NCBI GenBank assembly: GCA_012295275.1
Contig: CM022674.1
Coordinates: forward strand, 2,738,242 to 2,768,241
DNA length: 30,000 bases
Direction: 5' to 3'
Origin: Chrysomallon squamiferum
Lineage: Eukaryota; Mollusca; Gastropoda; Neomphalida; Peltospiridae
Both the position numbers and the translations under genes were made by a program. This document shows, piece after piece, positions 11,466 to 23,822 of the stretch. The notes below the pieces were generated by a model that was not told the DNA's origin, did no database searches, and saw only the letters and a program-made list of their open reading frames with translations. Position 1 is the stretch's first letter. The number at the start of each line of letters is the position of its first letter.

Positions 11466-12328
11466 ATGAAGTTTGCAGTTGTTCTTGTACTGGCTATTGT
11501 CCTGGTCGTAGGTAGGTAATACACGTCATATATACCACACGCACACACATACATACATATATAATTATATTTATTTAATTATTTTGTAATATTTTCTGTC
11601 GTACCGAATGAAATAATTAACACCATTAAAAATAATACAGGATTAAAACATTCAAAAATAATATAGTATTAACACAGTTTAAAAATGTCAATCTTAAACA
11701 ACATTTGCTGATATCGTTCCTAATTTTCTAAGTGGTGAACAATTTTGGCTGTCAAGATTAATTAATATATATATTTTTTTGTGATGAATATATAAGAGCG
11801 TCATATTTTTTTGTTGCATTGGAATGATTAATAAAACTAACTAAACGATTTTAAATTTCTTATGTACCACTAAATGTTTAGGATAATGCACATTTCATTC
11901 TTAAATCACGTTTTTTTGTGTGTGTGGGGGGAATTCTTCTTTTTTGCAAAGTGATAGTAAAAGTTTTATTATTATTATACATTGTTGTGTTTCTATGGCA
12001 TGAATGCACCAAAGAAGGCCTATTAAAACACATCACATTTTCTAAAACGTTACATGAACTATCCGATCTAAAAATATTAAATTTTATACATAATCAAAGC
12101 TTTACCTACTAAATGTTATTATCATTACTCTTCCTATTACTTCTGCTAGTACTACTGTCACTGCAATTTTAAACCTCTCTATAGAAAATATTAATCTAAA
12201 TCTTCATTTGAGCAACAACAAATATCAAATTTTACACATACAATTTATCCATAGTATCTCAAAGCGTGATAATAATGTAATAATTTAAAAAGCACAGGAG
12301 CTGAAGAAATGATACTATTTATTTTATT

Positions 12329-12363
<35 letters not shown>

Positions 12364-12924
12364 TTTGTTTGTTTGTTTGTTTATTTATCTATCTATCTAT
12401 CTGCTTGTTTAATTATTTATATGTTTCTTTATTTGTTTGTTTATCTATATATCTATCCATCTGTTTGTTTATTTATTTATATATTTAGCTGTTTGTTTAT
12501 TTGTTTGTTTGTTTATTTGTTTGTTTGTTTATTTGTTTATTTGTTTATTTATTTGTTTATTTATATATTTATTTGTGTTTTATTTATTTATTTATTTATT
12601 TGTTTATTTATTTATTTGTTTGTTTGTTTGTTTGTTTATTTGTTTGTTTGTTTGTTTACAGTGAACTCAGAGACGTGTAAAACGGTTCACGACTGTGTTG
12701 TGACTGGATGCGCGTCTGGTGGAAATCTTGTGTGCGATGATGAAGGACGATGCACGTGCGAAACCTCTCACACGTGCACTGATGGTGAAAACGTAGGAGG
12801 TAAATAAGAATTACTACTACTACCACTACCACCACTACAACTACTACCACTACTACTACTACTACTGCTACTACTACTACTACTGCTACTACTGCTACTA
12901 CTACTGCTACTGCTACTGCTACTG

Positions 12925-12982
<58 letters not shown>

Positions 12983-13438
12983 CACTACCACTACTACTAC
13001 TACTACTACCGCAATTGCTGCCACTACAACTACTACTATTAATGCTACTACTTGCTACTGCTACTCCTACTCCTACTACTACTCCTACTGCTACTGTTGC
13101 TACTACTACTACTACTACTACTGCTACTTATATTGCTGTTGTTACTGCTTCTGATACTGATAGTATAGCCAGTATTGCTACTGCCACCATCATCAAAACC
13201 ACAACCACGTTTTTCTAACAGTTTACTTATTATTCTACCACTGATATCACAATACTTACAACTGCTGCTATTAAAACTACTCTTACTGCTACTACTACTG
13301 CTACTACTGCTATTACTGCTACTACTACAACAACCACTACTACTACTACTGCTGCTACTACTGCTACTGCTGCTACTACTACTACTACTCTTACTACTAC
13401 TACTACTGCTATAACTACTACTGCTACTACTACTACTT

Positions 13439-13524
<86 letters not shown>

Positions 13525-14238
13525 GCTACTACTACTACTGCAACTACTACTACTCTTACTACTGCTGCTACTACTACTACTGCTGCTACTACTACTACTG
13601 CTACTACTATTACAAACTACTACTATTTGCAGTGAACTGTCACAGTGGAAGACACTGCAGAACGTGGTACGAGACGACACCGTCTCACAACTGTGAGTGT
13701 GCTGACACGCACAGCCTCCACTGCATTGACGGCAAATGTAAATGTGGTTACCCTTCAAACTGTAAGTACCTCTTTCTACGCTTCTAGTTAAGCATTATAC
13801 AAAACTATATATTTCTTCCAAGAACTGACGAACAATAGTAAAGAAACTGAGCACAAAACGCGGAGTCATAGAATACAAGATAAGGAATATTTATATATTT
13901 CGCCACTCGCTCTTTAATTGAATCATATTAGGTCAGATAAGGAATGATAAACGATATGATGTCATTGTCAGTGAGGAAAATTTAATAAGTGTGTGTGGTT
14001 GGTTCTTAACTAGGTTTGTCACTGTAGTAAAAATAAAATTAAAAATTTAAAAAAAATTAAAATTAAAAATTACAAAAATTGTTCGTGATTCATTCAGGAA
14101 GGAAAACCAAACATTGCATACTTTATTATTAACATAGTTTATTATATTATAATGAATCGATCATTTGGATGTATAATTATGATTTGGCTTTACAAACATA
14201 TATGCTACTCAGAATAGTATTTCTACTTATTTTATTAA

Positions 14239-14281
<43 letters not shown>

Positions 14282-14345
14282 CATTATTATTATTATTATT
14301 ATTATAATTATTATTAATTTTAATTTTTTTTTTGAATTTACAGGA
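11466..14345 (+). CDS. Secreted Cys-rich protein, Cvsi-2-like (copy 2, intact)
   Basis: Coding exons are 11466-11511, 12662-12799, 13633-13761 and the first two bases of the exon at 14344, giving 104 residues. The start ATG sits in CACCATGAAG and encodes MKF plus a strongly hydrophobic run, a signal peptide probably cut near Asn-Ser before ETC, so the product is predicted to be secreted. Fourteen Cys follow: seven in exon 2 (ETC, HDC, TGC, LVC, RCTC, HTC) and seven in exon 3 (NC, HC, NCEC, HC, KCKC). An even count fits full disulphide bonding. The two-domain layout, each ending in CxC, resembles Cvsi-2-like serine protease inhibitors of oysters and other molluscs; that match is from memory and the family is less sure than the gene model. 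An AG at 11448-11449 suggests a 5' UTR intron. The stop is T|GA across the last splice; reading through the donor instead adds CKYLFLRF and a fifteenth Cys. Confidence 0.87.
11625..11690 (+). repeat. Second cluster of the 29-bp minisatellite, inside intron 1 of copy 2
   Basis: The units aataatacaggattaaaaca and aataatatagtattaacaca match the array at 10945-11060 upstream of the same gene. The two clusters flank exon 1 of copy 2. Confidence 0.7.
12318..12659 (+). repeat. TTTA/TTTG/TCTA tetranucleotide array forming the end of intron 1, copy 2
   Basis: About 340 bp of interrupted TTTA, TTTG and TATC units run to the last bases before the exon-2 acceptor (AG at 12660-12661). The array therefore supplies the whole T-rich tract for splicing. 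Confidence 0.95.
12807..13630 (+). repeat. Giant imperfect (ACT)n array filling intron 2 of copy 2
   Basis: Nearly all of intron 2 (12800-13632) is ACT-type trinucleotide with ACC, GCT and CTT variants. The long poly-Ser, poly-Val and poly-Leu open frames on both strands are translations of it. A less repetitive window lies at about 13175-13260. Confidence 0.95.
14241..14316 (+). repeat. (TTA)n tract before the terminal exon of copy 2
   Basis: The tract lies in intron 3 just upstream of the TTTACAG acceptor (AG at 14342-14343). Confidence 0.9.
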
Positions 14346-14432
14346 AGTTCCTCTTCCAGATTTGGTGCCTTACATGGTCACACATTGAATAATTTATATT
14401 TTCTTGTATGTTTCATCTCTTTTAGAAGTCTG

Positions 14433-14438
14433 AATAAA
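14433..14438 (+). terminator. AATAAA polyadenylation signal, copy 2
   Basis: AATAAA lies about 90 bp into the predicted terminal exon (from 14344), with T/GT-rich sequence shortly after. This probably sets the end of the transcript near 14455. Confidence 0.65.
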
Positions 14439-14455
14439 ATATTTTAAATTTATCT

Positions 14456-14502
14456 TGTTGTTAATTATATTGTTCTGTTTGTTCTCTGAAAGTACGTATA
14501 TA

Positions 14503-14567
<65 letters not shown>

Positions 14568-14888
14568 CGTAGACACGCATGCTTATACAAATGTATGTAA
14601 CTAATACATGCGCGTGTTGTTTGAAACTGTTTGTCTGTTAAAAACACATACTAAATTATGATTCTATTTAAATAAAAATCAGTGATTTTTACCATAACAT
14701 GTTTATTACGTATGAATGATTATTATTTTAATATACGTGAACTGATAAATTATCGATAGGAAACCAGATAGAGTAATTTGAAGACGATCTCTAAGAATTA
14801 ACCGGCAAATTAATATGTCGAAAATTAGTAGAAACTCACAAGCACGTAAATACACACACACACACATACATACATACATACATACATA

Positions 14889-14925
<37 letters not shown>

Positions 14926-15268
14926 TAGTAAAGGTGTGTGTGTGCGTGCGTGTACGTGAGAATATGAATATTTGGGCCACAGATAAAAAACTATAAAATG
15001 TGTACATATTCACACACACACGCACATTGGCTACACATGTTATAGTCTTTGTTTACTCATATTTACCTTAATTTTAAATCGTTGATATAAGCACACAGTC
15101 GGACTTAATGTGCTTGCCGCCCCTAATGCTAAAGAAATTGTACCGCCCCCTCCTCTAGGCTCAAGACCCCCCGACTTAGTTTATATAATATGAATGGTTA
15201 TAACTTATAATCTAGTTGAAAGCAAAGACATGTATAAGAACAAAGTAAAACAACAATATCAGTCTTAG

Positions 15269-15340
<72 letters not shown>

Positions 15341-15545
15341 CAGCTGAGATTGTTATTACTGCTAATATTATTACTTCTCTAACTATTACGACTACTATTA
15401 TAACTACTACTACTACTACCACTATTATTACTACTACCAACTCCAGCACGATCATTCAAAATGATCAAAAGTGAAATTAAAACTGTAACGTGAGACCTGT
15501 TATAGACGAAGAAAATAAGAGTTATCGTTCGTATATTTAGTGCAA
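14456..15545. other. Spacer between the Cys-rich array and TAF10
   Basis: The spacer holds (TG)n at about 14505-14563, a CA/CATA/TA patch (14853-14926), and (AAT)n at 15269-15339 followed by an ACT-rich patch. The last 100 bp before the TAF10 ATG are less repetitive and should contain its 5' UTR and promoter; no TATA box is evident. Confidence 0.6.
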
Positions 15546-16830
15546 ATGGCAGCGGAGGGAAGCCCGATTTCGGGCAATCAAACCCAACTGTCTCAAGGAG
15601 GCGCAAATCCACCGATACAAGAGCCAAAAACAGCAGGAATGCCTCTTAGTGACTTTGTTTTACAACTGGAAGACTATGCTCCAACAGTTAGTTAGATTGT
15701 CATTTATGTATTCATAAAACAATATACCATTATTCACGACTCGGCAATTCAAATTTGATTTAATGTTTATTTTCAATGTTTATGATTTTGTCTGTACCAT
15801 AATTTTGCGTAAACAAAATATTTTCGAAAAAAAAGTGTATTATATTATTTTATGTTTTATATATTATTATATAGATAGATAGATATATATTTGGTGTATG
15901 TACTCACATGATTATTTATATAATACTCAGATACCAGATTCTGTAACAGCATTCTACTTGAACCGGGCTGGTTTTGAAGCTTCAGACCCAAGAATGTAAG
16001 TGGTTTTTTTTTTTGTTAAATACATAATTACAGTAAGCTTGTTTTAAACTTTAATATTTCATTGTTATTCTTTTTAATATTTTCATTTTATGATAGTATA
16101 TCAGTGTCATTCTAATTTTGCTTCATTTCTCTTAACTGTTTAAACGAACGTATTGATTTTTAAGATATATAAGTAATATTTATATATCCTTTTTTTTTAA
16201 TAAGTTGTTTATTATTTAATATTAATTTTTTAAATTTTATTTTAGAGTTCGACTAATTTCTCTAGCAGCACAGAAATTCATATCAGATATAGCTAATGAC
16301 GCACTACAGCATTGTAAAATGAGAGCATCAGGTCAGAGTTCAAAGAAACAGGGAAAGGTAAACAACATGAAGTTTAACTATGAATTATCGAATAAAACAG
16401 ATTATTAATGCCACATAACATAAACAAAATATGTAAAAATGATTCATAACGGCACTCAAGACCCATGAAAATGAAAAGTTTGAAAAATTTATCAAATTTA
16501 AGTATTTAAATAATCTTGAATATAGAAAAAAAAATGTTCGAACTAAAGTCAATGAAAGTACATGAAAAAAAAAAATATTTCGTTGCTTATCAAAGATTTT
16601 TTTCTTGATTTTTCCTTGTACTGTTTATTTCATGTGAAATAATTTCTTTTTTTTCAAAATCTTGAGGTCAGTGTGTTGTATTCTCAAAATCAGTGGAATC
16701 TCATCAGTGGCTGATATTTATCATTTTTTTTTATTTCCAGGACAAAAAGCACACACTGTCGATGGACGATTTAGCACCTGCATTGGCAGAATACGGAATC
16801 AATATAAAGAAGCCTGCATATTTTGTTTGA
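15546..16830 (+). CDS. TAF10: Transcription initiation factor TFIID subunit 10
   Basis: Four exons, 15546-15686, 15931-15995, 16246-16357 and 16741-16830, join in phase to 135 residues. The start is AAATGGCAGC, a good Kozak context, and the stop is TGA. The protein has a short low-complexity N-terminus (1-31), then the conserved core: PLSDFVLQLEDYAP (33-46), a FYLNRAGFEASDPR segment (55-68), LISLAAQKFISDIANDALQH (72-91) and the C-terminal LAEYGINIKKP stretch (121-131). This is the TAF10 histone-fold domain, which pairs with TAF3 or TAF8 in TFIID and with SUPT7L in SAGA for polymerase II transcription. The human protein is longer, mainly in the N-terminal tail. Introns show it is not a retrocopy. 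Identity rests on strong family recall. Confidence 0.97.
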
Positions 16831-18560
16831 GGTTGTTTTTTTTGTTTTGTCATCAGTTTTGTAAGTGAAAATCAAGAACAGTCTGGCATCCATGTTAAAA
16901 AGTTTCACAGATTATCATGAAATTTTTAGTGTTTTTCAGATTTTTCATTAATACTTACAATTTAACAACTTTGGGAATTTAATAGTGATTTTTGTTTTGT
17001 ATTGTGTGTTTGGTCATGGTTAAAATTAATTTAAAACAAAAAAAATATATATATATATATATATCAAATGGAATTATAGATCTTAAAAAGAAAGAAAGAA
17101 AGAAAAATTGTTTGGTCATGCCCTAAAATGTTTAAGAATGAACATACTGGAGATCCTTATTGATAAGACAAAGAAATATAAATAAATAAATATCTGAAAT
17201 TTAAAAAAAACATGAAATAAATTCATATATCATCTGGGACAATTAAAATCTTTATAACTGTTACACGACAATTTATTTATTTTTTTCATTTATTTATTTA
17301 TTTACTTTTATTTCTTTATTAAGGATATTTGGAATATGACTAAAAGGGGCATTATATCATTATAAATTTGAGGTCAGTAAACTTCACTAATTAATTTTTG
17401 GACACCACTGACCAGGGGCTAGAAGTTAATTTTAAGAAATGACCAGTGACAGAATTTTGACTTTGACTTCGTCTTCGAAGTAATATTAAGTTTGTGAAGA
17501 ATAGTTATTTGTATTTAAATATTATATTTTGTTATTTTATATAAATATTAACATAATACTGACAGTATTTTATAACCTGTTTTATTCATTGATGTAAAAA
17601 GTTGCTGTGACATTCACCATATAGTTTAGAATTAAGCAGTAATGATGTATTCTGTGCATGTTTAAAACAACTTTAATAACTTTGGTTCTTTTTTCTTCTT
17701 TTTTTTTTTCAATGTTACTAAATTGTTAAATGAATGATTTAAATTTTTAATAAATAACTGCCATTATTCTTGCCAAAATAAATAACTTGTACTCATATTA
17801 AAATTTAATGCAGTTGTGTTTGTCAATCATTTTAAAACTTGCATTCAGTGTTTTTAGTATTTCAGAACATTTTCAATAACTAGATGTAAAGAATATGAAA
17901 AACAACTGTCCATTTCCTGCTCTTTTCTTAGTAGCAAGTCTAACATTTCGTTTTTTTAAAAATATTTTATAGGCATATTAAAATAATCAAATTTTATTTT
18001 TATTTTTATCGGATATTAAAGAGATACGATACAAAAATTAGGCAGCAGCAGAGCTTTGTATATATCAGTGTAAATGCTTTCGATATGGTAGTCAGTAAGG
18101 TATTATTCATATTATCAAACTTAAAGACACATTTAACAGTCAAGCTTAGATCATTTTTCATTCAAATTGTATAAAGCTGTTACCACTGTCAGATTGTGGG
18201 ACAACATTAAATAAACTTTCCCTCAAATAGACAAAGTGATTCACTGATATAGAAGTTTTTAATTGTTAAAAAGTTTTTGTTTAAAAGAGTATGGTTTATA
18301 ATGGTTATAGTCAGCTTTCCTAACTTTCGATTGCTACAGCAAACATGAAATTCAATGCGATCGAAACAGTCTTGTTTTGTAAATTAGAAACAGGAGGCAA
18401 CATTCTGATTAAATCATTTGTTCATTTGTATATTTAATATTCTGGTATGTGTTGTTAAATATTCATTCCCTCATCTTTTAATATGAACTGGATTGGGGAA
18501 AAAAAAGAATTGTACATAATTATTTGCTGTAATATAGTACTTGTAACAAATAAAATGGTC
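16831..18560 (+). other. Probable long 3' UTR and downstream region of TAF10
   Basis: AT-rich sequence without open frames of note. Several AATAAA motifs occur; the one at 18549-18554 is followed by GT/T-rich sequence, as expected for a cleavage site, and would give a 3' UTR of about 1.7 kb. Earlier sites near 17181 could also be used. Confidence 0.4.
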
Positions 18561-20083
18561 ATGTAATTGTTTGGTGTAGTTTATTTTGATGCTTTTTGTG
18601 TGTGTGTGTGTGTGAGACAGATTTTTGACAGATGTACAAACTTGCCTACATAAACACAGATTTGTGTTAAAGCTGAACTTAAAAAAAAAAAAAAGAAAAA
18701 TAAATGTGTACTATTTCTGATGTAAAATGAATGTGCATTGCATAAAGAGTGTGTTCACTGTATTTTTCTTTCTTGGTGGTGTAAAAAATTGTTCAGCCTC
18801 TGTCTTCTTTTGTTTTGTAAGACTGTTTTGTTTATCAGTGTTAAGAATCAATTGTTACAATAATCCATCCCTACTCTGTACTGCCCATTTTTTTTTATAA
18901 AAAGAATATCGCAATTCTTTAATACTTTCCAGCTTTGTGCAGTAATTTGTCTGTCTATCTCTATATCTGTGTGTGTGTGTGCGTGTATATATGTAGTATA
19001 TATAATCACTTAAAGAAACGCACACTTGCAAACAATAATAATTAAAAATTTAAAAAAAAATAAAAAAATACCAATACTGGAAAAGATGTAAAGTCGTTTA
19101 TGGTGTCAAGAATTAATTCACTAGACTTTTACTGTTGCATATCAGTAATTTTACAGCTAGTTAATTACCGTCAGTCGAAACATCAAATTAAATTTCGCAT
19201 AATTGGATTGCGTTTTATTCCAACTGTAGCTTTAAATGTGTGCGTCTATAAGAATAGCAATTTATACAAGAATCTTATTTTCTCATATATATATATATAT
19301 CAGTATGTATGTATGTATGTAATAAAAGGCCAAAAGTGAGAGGCAAAAATATAGTTATGATCTAAATGGCATTATTCAGAGTTTTGATTTGCTGGTCAAA
19401 AATTAATAAAACGAACAGTTAAGATTCGCTAACATGCATAAAGATCACTTATCCAGTTTGGAAGAACTTCGATGATTCAGAACGGTAATGTGATATACCG
19501 CTTAAAATCCTAGCTACTTTCTGTGTCCGAGTTCCAGTAAGCTGTTAATATTTATATTAGTCATTAGTAAACATGAATAACACAAGTTCACTACGTGGCT
19601 CTTATTTTTGGTTTCCGAAAGATTTCGGAAATGACTCCGAATATGACCGATCTTTAATATATTCAGGACACATTCCGTTACAATATTACCGATACGACTA
19701 ATAATAATAATAACAATTATTATTATTATTAATTTATTTAATATTTACTTTTTTTCTTTTTTATTATACATTTATGTGAGAGAAAAAAAAATATATTGCG
19801 TTTATTTTATTAATTTGCGAAAAGAAAATAGTTGTCTGACATCCTTATATTTACGTTAATAATAATATGACGTCATACCATCATCATCATCATTACTATT
19901 ATGTTAATGTATGTATACCTGAATTGAGGCTATGGGTGTTTATGCAGGTTAGAATTTATACATGAATTCTGTTTGTATATAGTGCAAAAGATAACGTTTG
20001 TGTATTTTTGAGTCTTTATTACTTGAAGCTTTAAACTGTTTCAGACAAACACTATCTCCTCCTCTTAGCTATTTCTTAAAAAA

Positions 20084-20115
<32 letters not shown>

Positions 20116-20292
20116 CGAATTTAAATTAAGATGACAATTCAATCGTGTAAAATAGCGATGGAAAATAAACAGTTCGTGAAATTGAATACTGATTTTTTAC
20201 TTTTTATAATTTTTACATATTTTTTATTTTTTTGAAAAAAAACAACAAATAGTTAATTTGAAACAGATTTTTTTTTTTAATAATTTCTCCAT

Positions 20293-20338
<46 letters not shown>

Positions 20339-20640
20339 CTTCACTTGTTTTCGTAATTTAAATTTTCTCTTTATGTGTCACGTCAAAAATACAGATTCAT
20401 TTAAAGATACTAATGAGACGAACGAATGAAAAATATGGAAACAGTTTTTTTTTTCTTTTTCGTTTTTTTGCTTCTTCTTCTTAAATGAGATATATTTTTT
20501 ATAAAATTGATTGAAATACTTTATCCTTTGGCTTTAACTATTCTTGAATCTATCTTCGGTAATCAAAGTTTATTTGAAATAAGGACACTTTTAGAACGCA
20601 TTGGTTAGTACTCTCTTACTGGCTAGAGAATGTCGGCCAT
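18561..20640. other. Intergenic, AT-rich, no gene seen
   Basis: The stretch contains a GT patch (18597-18614), short TA and GTAT repeats near 19290-19321, a perfect CRE palindrome TGACGTCA at 19868-19875, an A-run near 20080-20100 and (CA)n at 20294-20338. I found no supported coding segment. Confidence 0.6.
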
Positions 20641-20723
20641 TTTATAATTCTCAGTCTTCCGAAGAAAACAGACTATTTCTGGTAGTAGAATCTGTCTGTA
20701 TGTGTATCTACTTACTTATCTAC

Positions 20724-20833
20724 CCATCCATCCATCCATCCATTATCCATCCATCCATCCATCTATCCATCCATCCATCCATCCATCCATCCATCCATCC
20801 ATCCATCCATCTATCTATCTATCTATCTATCTA
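20724..20833 (+). repeat. (CATC)n passing into (TATC)n microsatellite
   Basis: Tetranucleotide CATC units with few breaks change to TATC units at the 3' end. Confidence 0.95.
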
Positions 20834-21551
20834 TATTGAGAAAACAATACTATGATATTATACGTCTTAAAGCACAGAATTTTGAGGAAAAATTTGAGAA
20901 AGCATATAAAGAATTAACCACTGTGCTAAATATTAAATACAGTACTTGGCGAGAGAGGGAGTACACACGTACGTACGTATATGATTAGACACATGCATTA
21001 ACTATAACGACCACAATAATCTTTTCTCTCTTTAGCTGTTTTGTTATTCAAACCGAACTACGGGAGTATAAGCTTTAATAACTAAAATGAATGTAACTTA
21101 AGTGAACAATGAGTAAATACAATCGCAGAACTGAAGTAAAGACATTTAAAAAAAAAAAAAAATTAACAATCTATTTAAAACTTCTGAAGTACACACACTG
21201 GTGGAAAAGTAACTTCATGCCGCCTCGCCGGAAGGGCTCTTTTTCTGAGTTCACAGCGAGAGTTCTTTTTTGTACACACAGCCTGCCTGTGTGGAAATAA
21301 TGAGACGTAGACGACTGAAGACGTATCTGAAGCGACTCCCACTGGCTAGGACTTCATGTGTAGGACGGTTTTTTTTTTTTGTTGTTGTTTTTTTTGTTGG
21401 TTCTGGAGATATATTTGTATACTTTGAAACAAGTTACTTGGAGCCAGGGGGCTTAGGGAAATGAAAATTTAAAATAAAAAATTAAAGATTCCTGCTGTGA
21501 GTTATTGAATTTAGTGAGTGAGTAAAGCTTGACATCACATTTTTATCTGAT

Positions 21552-21555
<4 letters not shown>
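20834..21555. other. Intergenic, no gene seen
   Basis: A less repetitive patch at about 21190-21360 has higher GC. No conserved protein was recognised on either strand. Confidence 0.5.
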
Positions 21556-21860
<305 letters not shown>

Positions 21861-22059
21861 GTTCCGTCTTGTTACAATGAAGAAGGTTTCGCGTATATCA
21901 TTTGTTTCTGTATTTGTCCTATTACTGTTATTTGATGGCAGGGCAGATTGACGCACAGGCACTGAGCCGCACTCAGTCTGTAAAGGTTTTGTCAATCCAA
22001 GAGTTAGTTCCCTTACAACAATCAACAAATGAATCCTCTGCCTGTTTCATAGCGACAAT

Positions 22060-22243
22060 AAATTGTTGCTGTTGTTGTTACCATTGTTTCTGTTGTTGTA
22101 TTCGCTATTATTATTATTATTGTTGTTGTTGTTGTTATTACTATTGCTTTTGTTGTTATTACTATTGCTGTTGTTGCTATTACTATTGCTGTTATTATTA
22201 TTACTATTGATTTTGTTGTTATTACTATTGCTGTTGTTGCTGT
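22060..22243 (+). repeat. Interrupted TTG/TTA/CTG trinucleotide repeat
   Basis: Repeats of TTGTTGTTATTACTATTGCT-like higher-order units can be seen, so part of the array is a period of about 24-30 bp built on trinucleotides. Confidence 0.85.
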
Positions 22244-22909
22244 TGTCACGGTATACTTTTAATCATTTTACAACATCGTATGATATAGTGTTTACATTCG
22301 TATGTATGCGTGTATGGACATAGATATATAAATGCATGCATGTGTGCATGCTTATACGTATATATGTTTGCATATGTGTATGTCTTGTTTGTCATCTTTG
22401 TATATATATATATAAATATGCGTGTGTGTGTGTGTGTGTGTGTGTGTGAACGTGCGTGTGTCTTTTCCGTTTCTTTTGAGAAATTATATTATAAAAGAAA
22501 CCAGGAAAAAAAAAAAAAAAAGAAGACGAAGAAGACGAAGAAGAAAAGAAAATCTGTTAAAGTACACTGCCATTTAATAACCGAAGCCTTTAGCAGAAAT
22601 TAATTTCCTTTTTTTTTTTTTTTTGGCGTTTAATTTTTTTTCTTTTTTCTTTTTCTTTCCTTTCGGTAAACTCGACTCTTTAAATGCCAGTGAAACGTGA
22701 ACTACTGAACTGAAGACGTCGTGGAAATTACGATGTCGTTACGTTTACAGCGAAAAAAAAAAAGCGAAGAGTCAGAAACCATTTATTAAGAAGAGCCAGT
22801 TTTGTAAACAGCTCTTGAAATAAAAAAAACCCGCAAGCAGTGTATTTGCATTTTGTTATTCATCGAGAGTGTCGTGTTGTTTTTCCGCTTAATGTAGTCG
22901 TAGCTGTTG
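22244..22909. other. Intergenic, no gene seen
   Basis: The stretch contains (GT)n at about 22421-22448, a GAAGAC-type repeat at about 22520-22545 and a T-run near 22610. No coding segment is supported. Confidence 0.5.
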
Positions 22910-23455
22910 CTGTTGTTATTTATTATTACATCAGTAGAACTACTAGCAGTCGCAGTAGATAGTAATAATAGAAGCAGTAGTAGTAATAATAGTAGCAGTA
23001 GGAGGAGTAGTAGTAATAGTAATAGTAATAATTACGCAAGCAAATGTTTTAGCAGCAATAGCAGTAGTGGTAAAAAAAATTAATAATAAAAGTTTAAATA
23101 GCACGTGATCCAAATAGCGACTTTGGAACCAGCATTAGGAGTAATAGTGGTGGTGATGGTCGTAGTTGCAGAAGTAGTGATAGCAGTGGTTGTCTTTAAA
23201 GAACTAGTATAAATAATATAAGCAGCAGAAGTATATTTAAAGTTATTGTGATAGTAGTAGTAGTAGTAAAAGTAGTGGTATTAGTAGTACCAATAATGAA
23301 AGCAGCACTGAACCAACATTGCAATATTGGTAGTAATATTAGTAATATAGAAATAATAGTCGTAGTATAGTAGTAGTAGTAGTAGTAATAGTAGTAGTAG
23401 TAGCAGCAGCAATAGCAACAACGGTAGCAGCAGTAGTAACAAGAGTAGTTAACGA
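22910..23455 (+). repeat. Diffuse TAG/TAA/AGC trinucleotide-rich region
   Basis: About 540 bp of degenerate AGT/AAT/AGC units with non-repeat insertions, the opposite-strand style of the ACT array in copy 2. It looks like an old, decayed trinucleotide array. Confidence 0.75.
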
Positions 23456-23486
23456 GCCTATTCGTAGTTGTGATTTGTTTATAGCC

Positions 23487-23609
23487 ATGGAGCAATTTCT
23501 GGAACGGGAGAAAAACGGGATAGATGCATTACCCGATGAACTCTCGCACTTTGACATAGGCTCACGAAGATGTAATTATCAGAGCTTATTTACTGCGACA
23601 GTGTTTTAG
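23487..23609 (+). other. Small open frame (40 aa) with strong Kozak context
   Basis: The ATG sits in GCCATGG, a near-ideal start context, and opens MEQFLEREKNG..., acidic and not built from repeats. It ends in TAG at 23607-23609. A possible donor (AGAT|gtaatt) lies at 23572. It could be a short first coding exon, a microprotein or chance. I do not recognise the family. Confidence 0.25.
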
Positions 23610-23715
23610 ATCATTCGATATTTCTTGCGTGTCTCAGTTTCTTTATCGCCTAGAATTCTCGTAATTCATTCATGTTTACCGATGTCACAGTAAGTTATTT
23701 TCAGATTTGTAATGA

Positions 23716-23740
23716 CTATTATTATTATTATTATTATTAC

Positions 23741-23821
<81 letters not shown>
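23716..23821 (+). repeat. (TTA)n microsatellite
   Basis: About 35 nearly perfect ATT units with one ACT break. Confidence 0.95.

Positions 23822-23822
<1 letters not shown>

Noticed and set aside
12373-12807. 144-codon open frame ending in the Cys-rich domain
   Set aside because: Its first two thirds are the tetranucleotide array; only the part from 12662 is exon 2.
13048-13758. 236-residue poly-Ser open frame on the minus strand and long poly-Val and poly-Leu frames nearby
   Set aside because: They are translations of the ACT array in intron 2 of copy 2 and run antisense through exon 3.
22689-22702. AGTGAAACGTG match to the start of exon 2 of copy 1
   Set aside because: Only 11 bases match and nothing downstream continues the Cys pattern.
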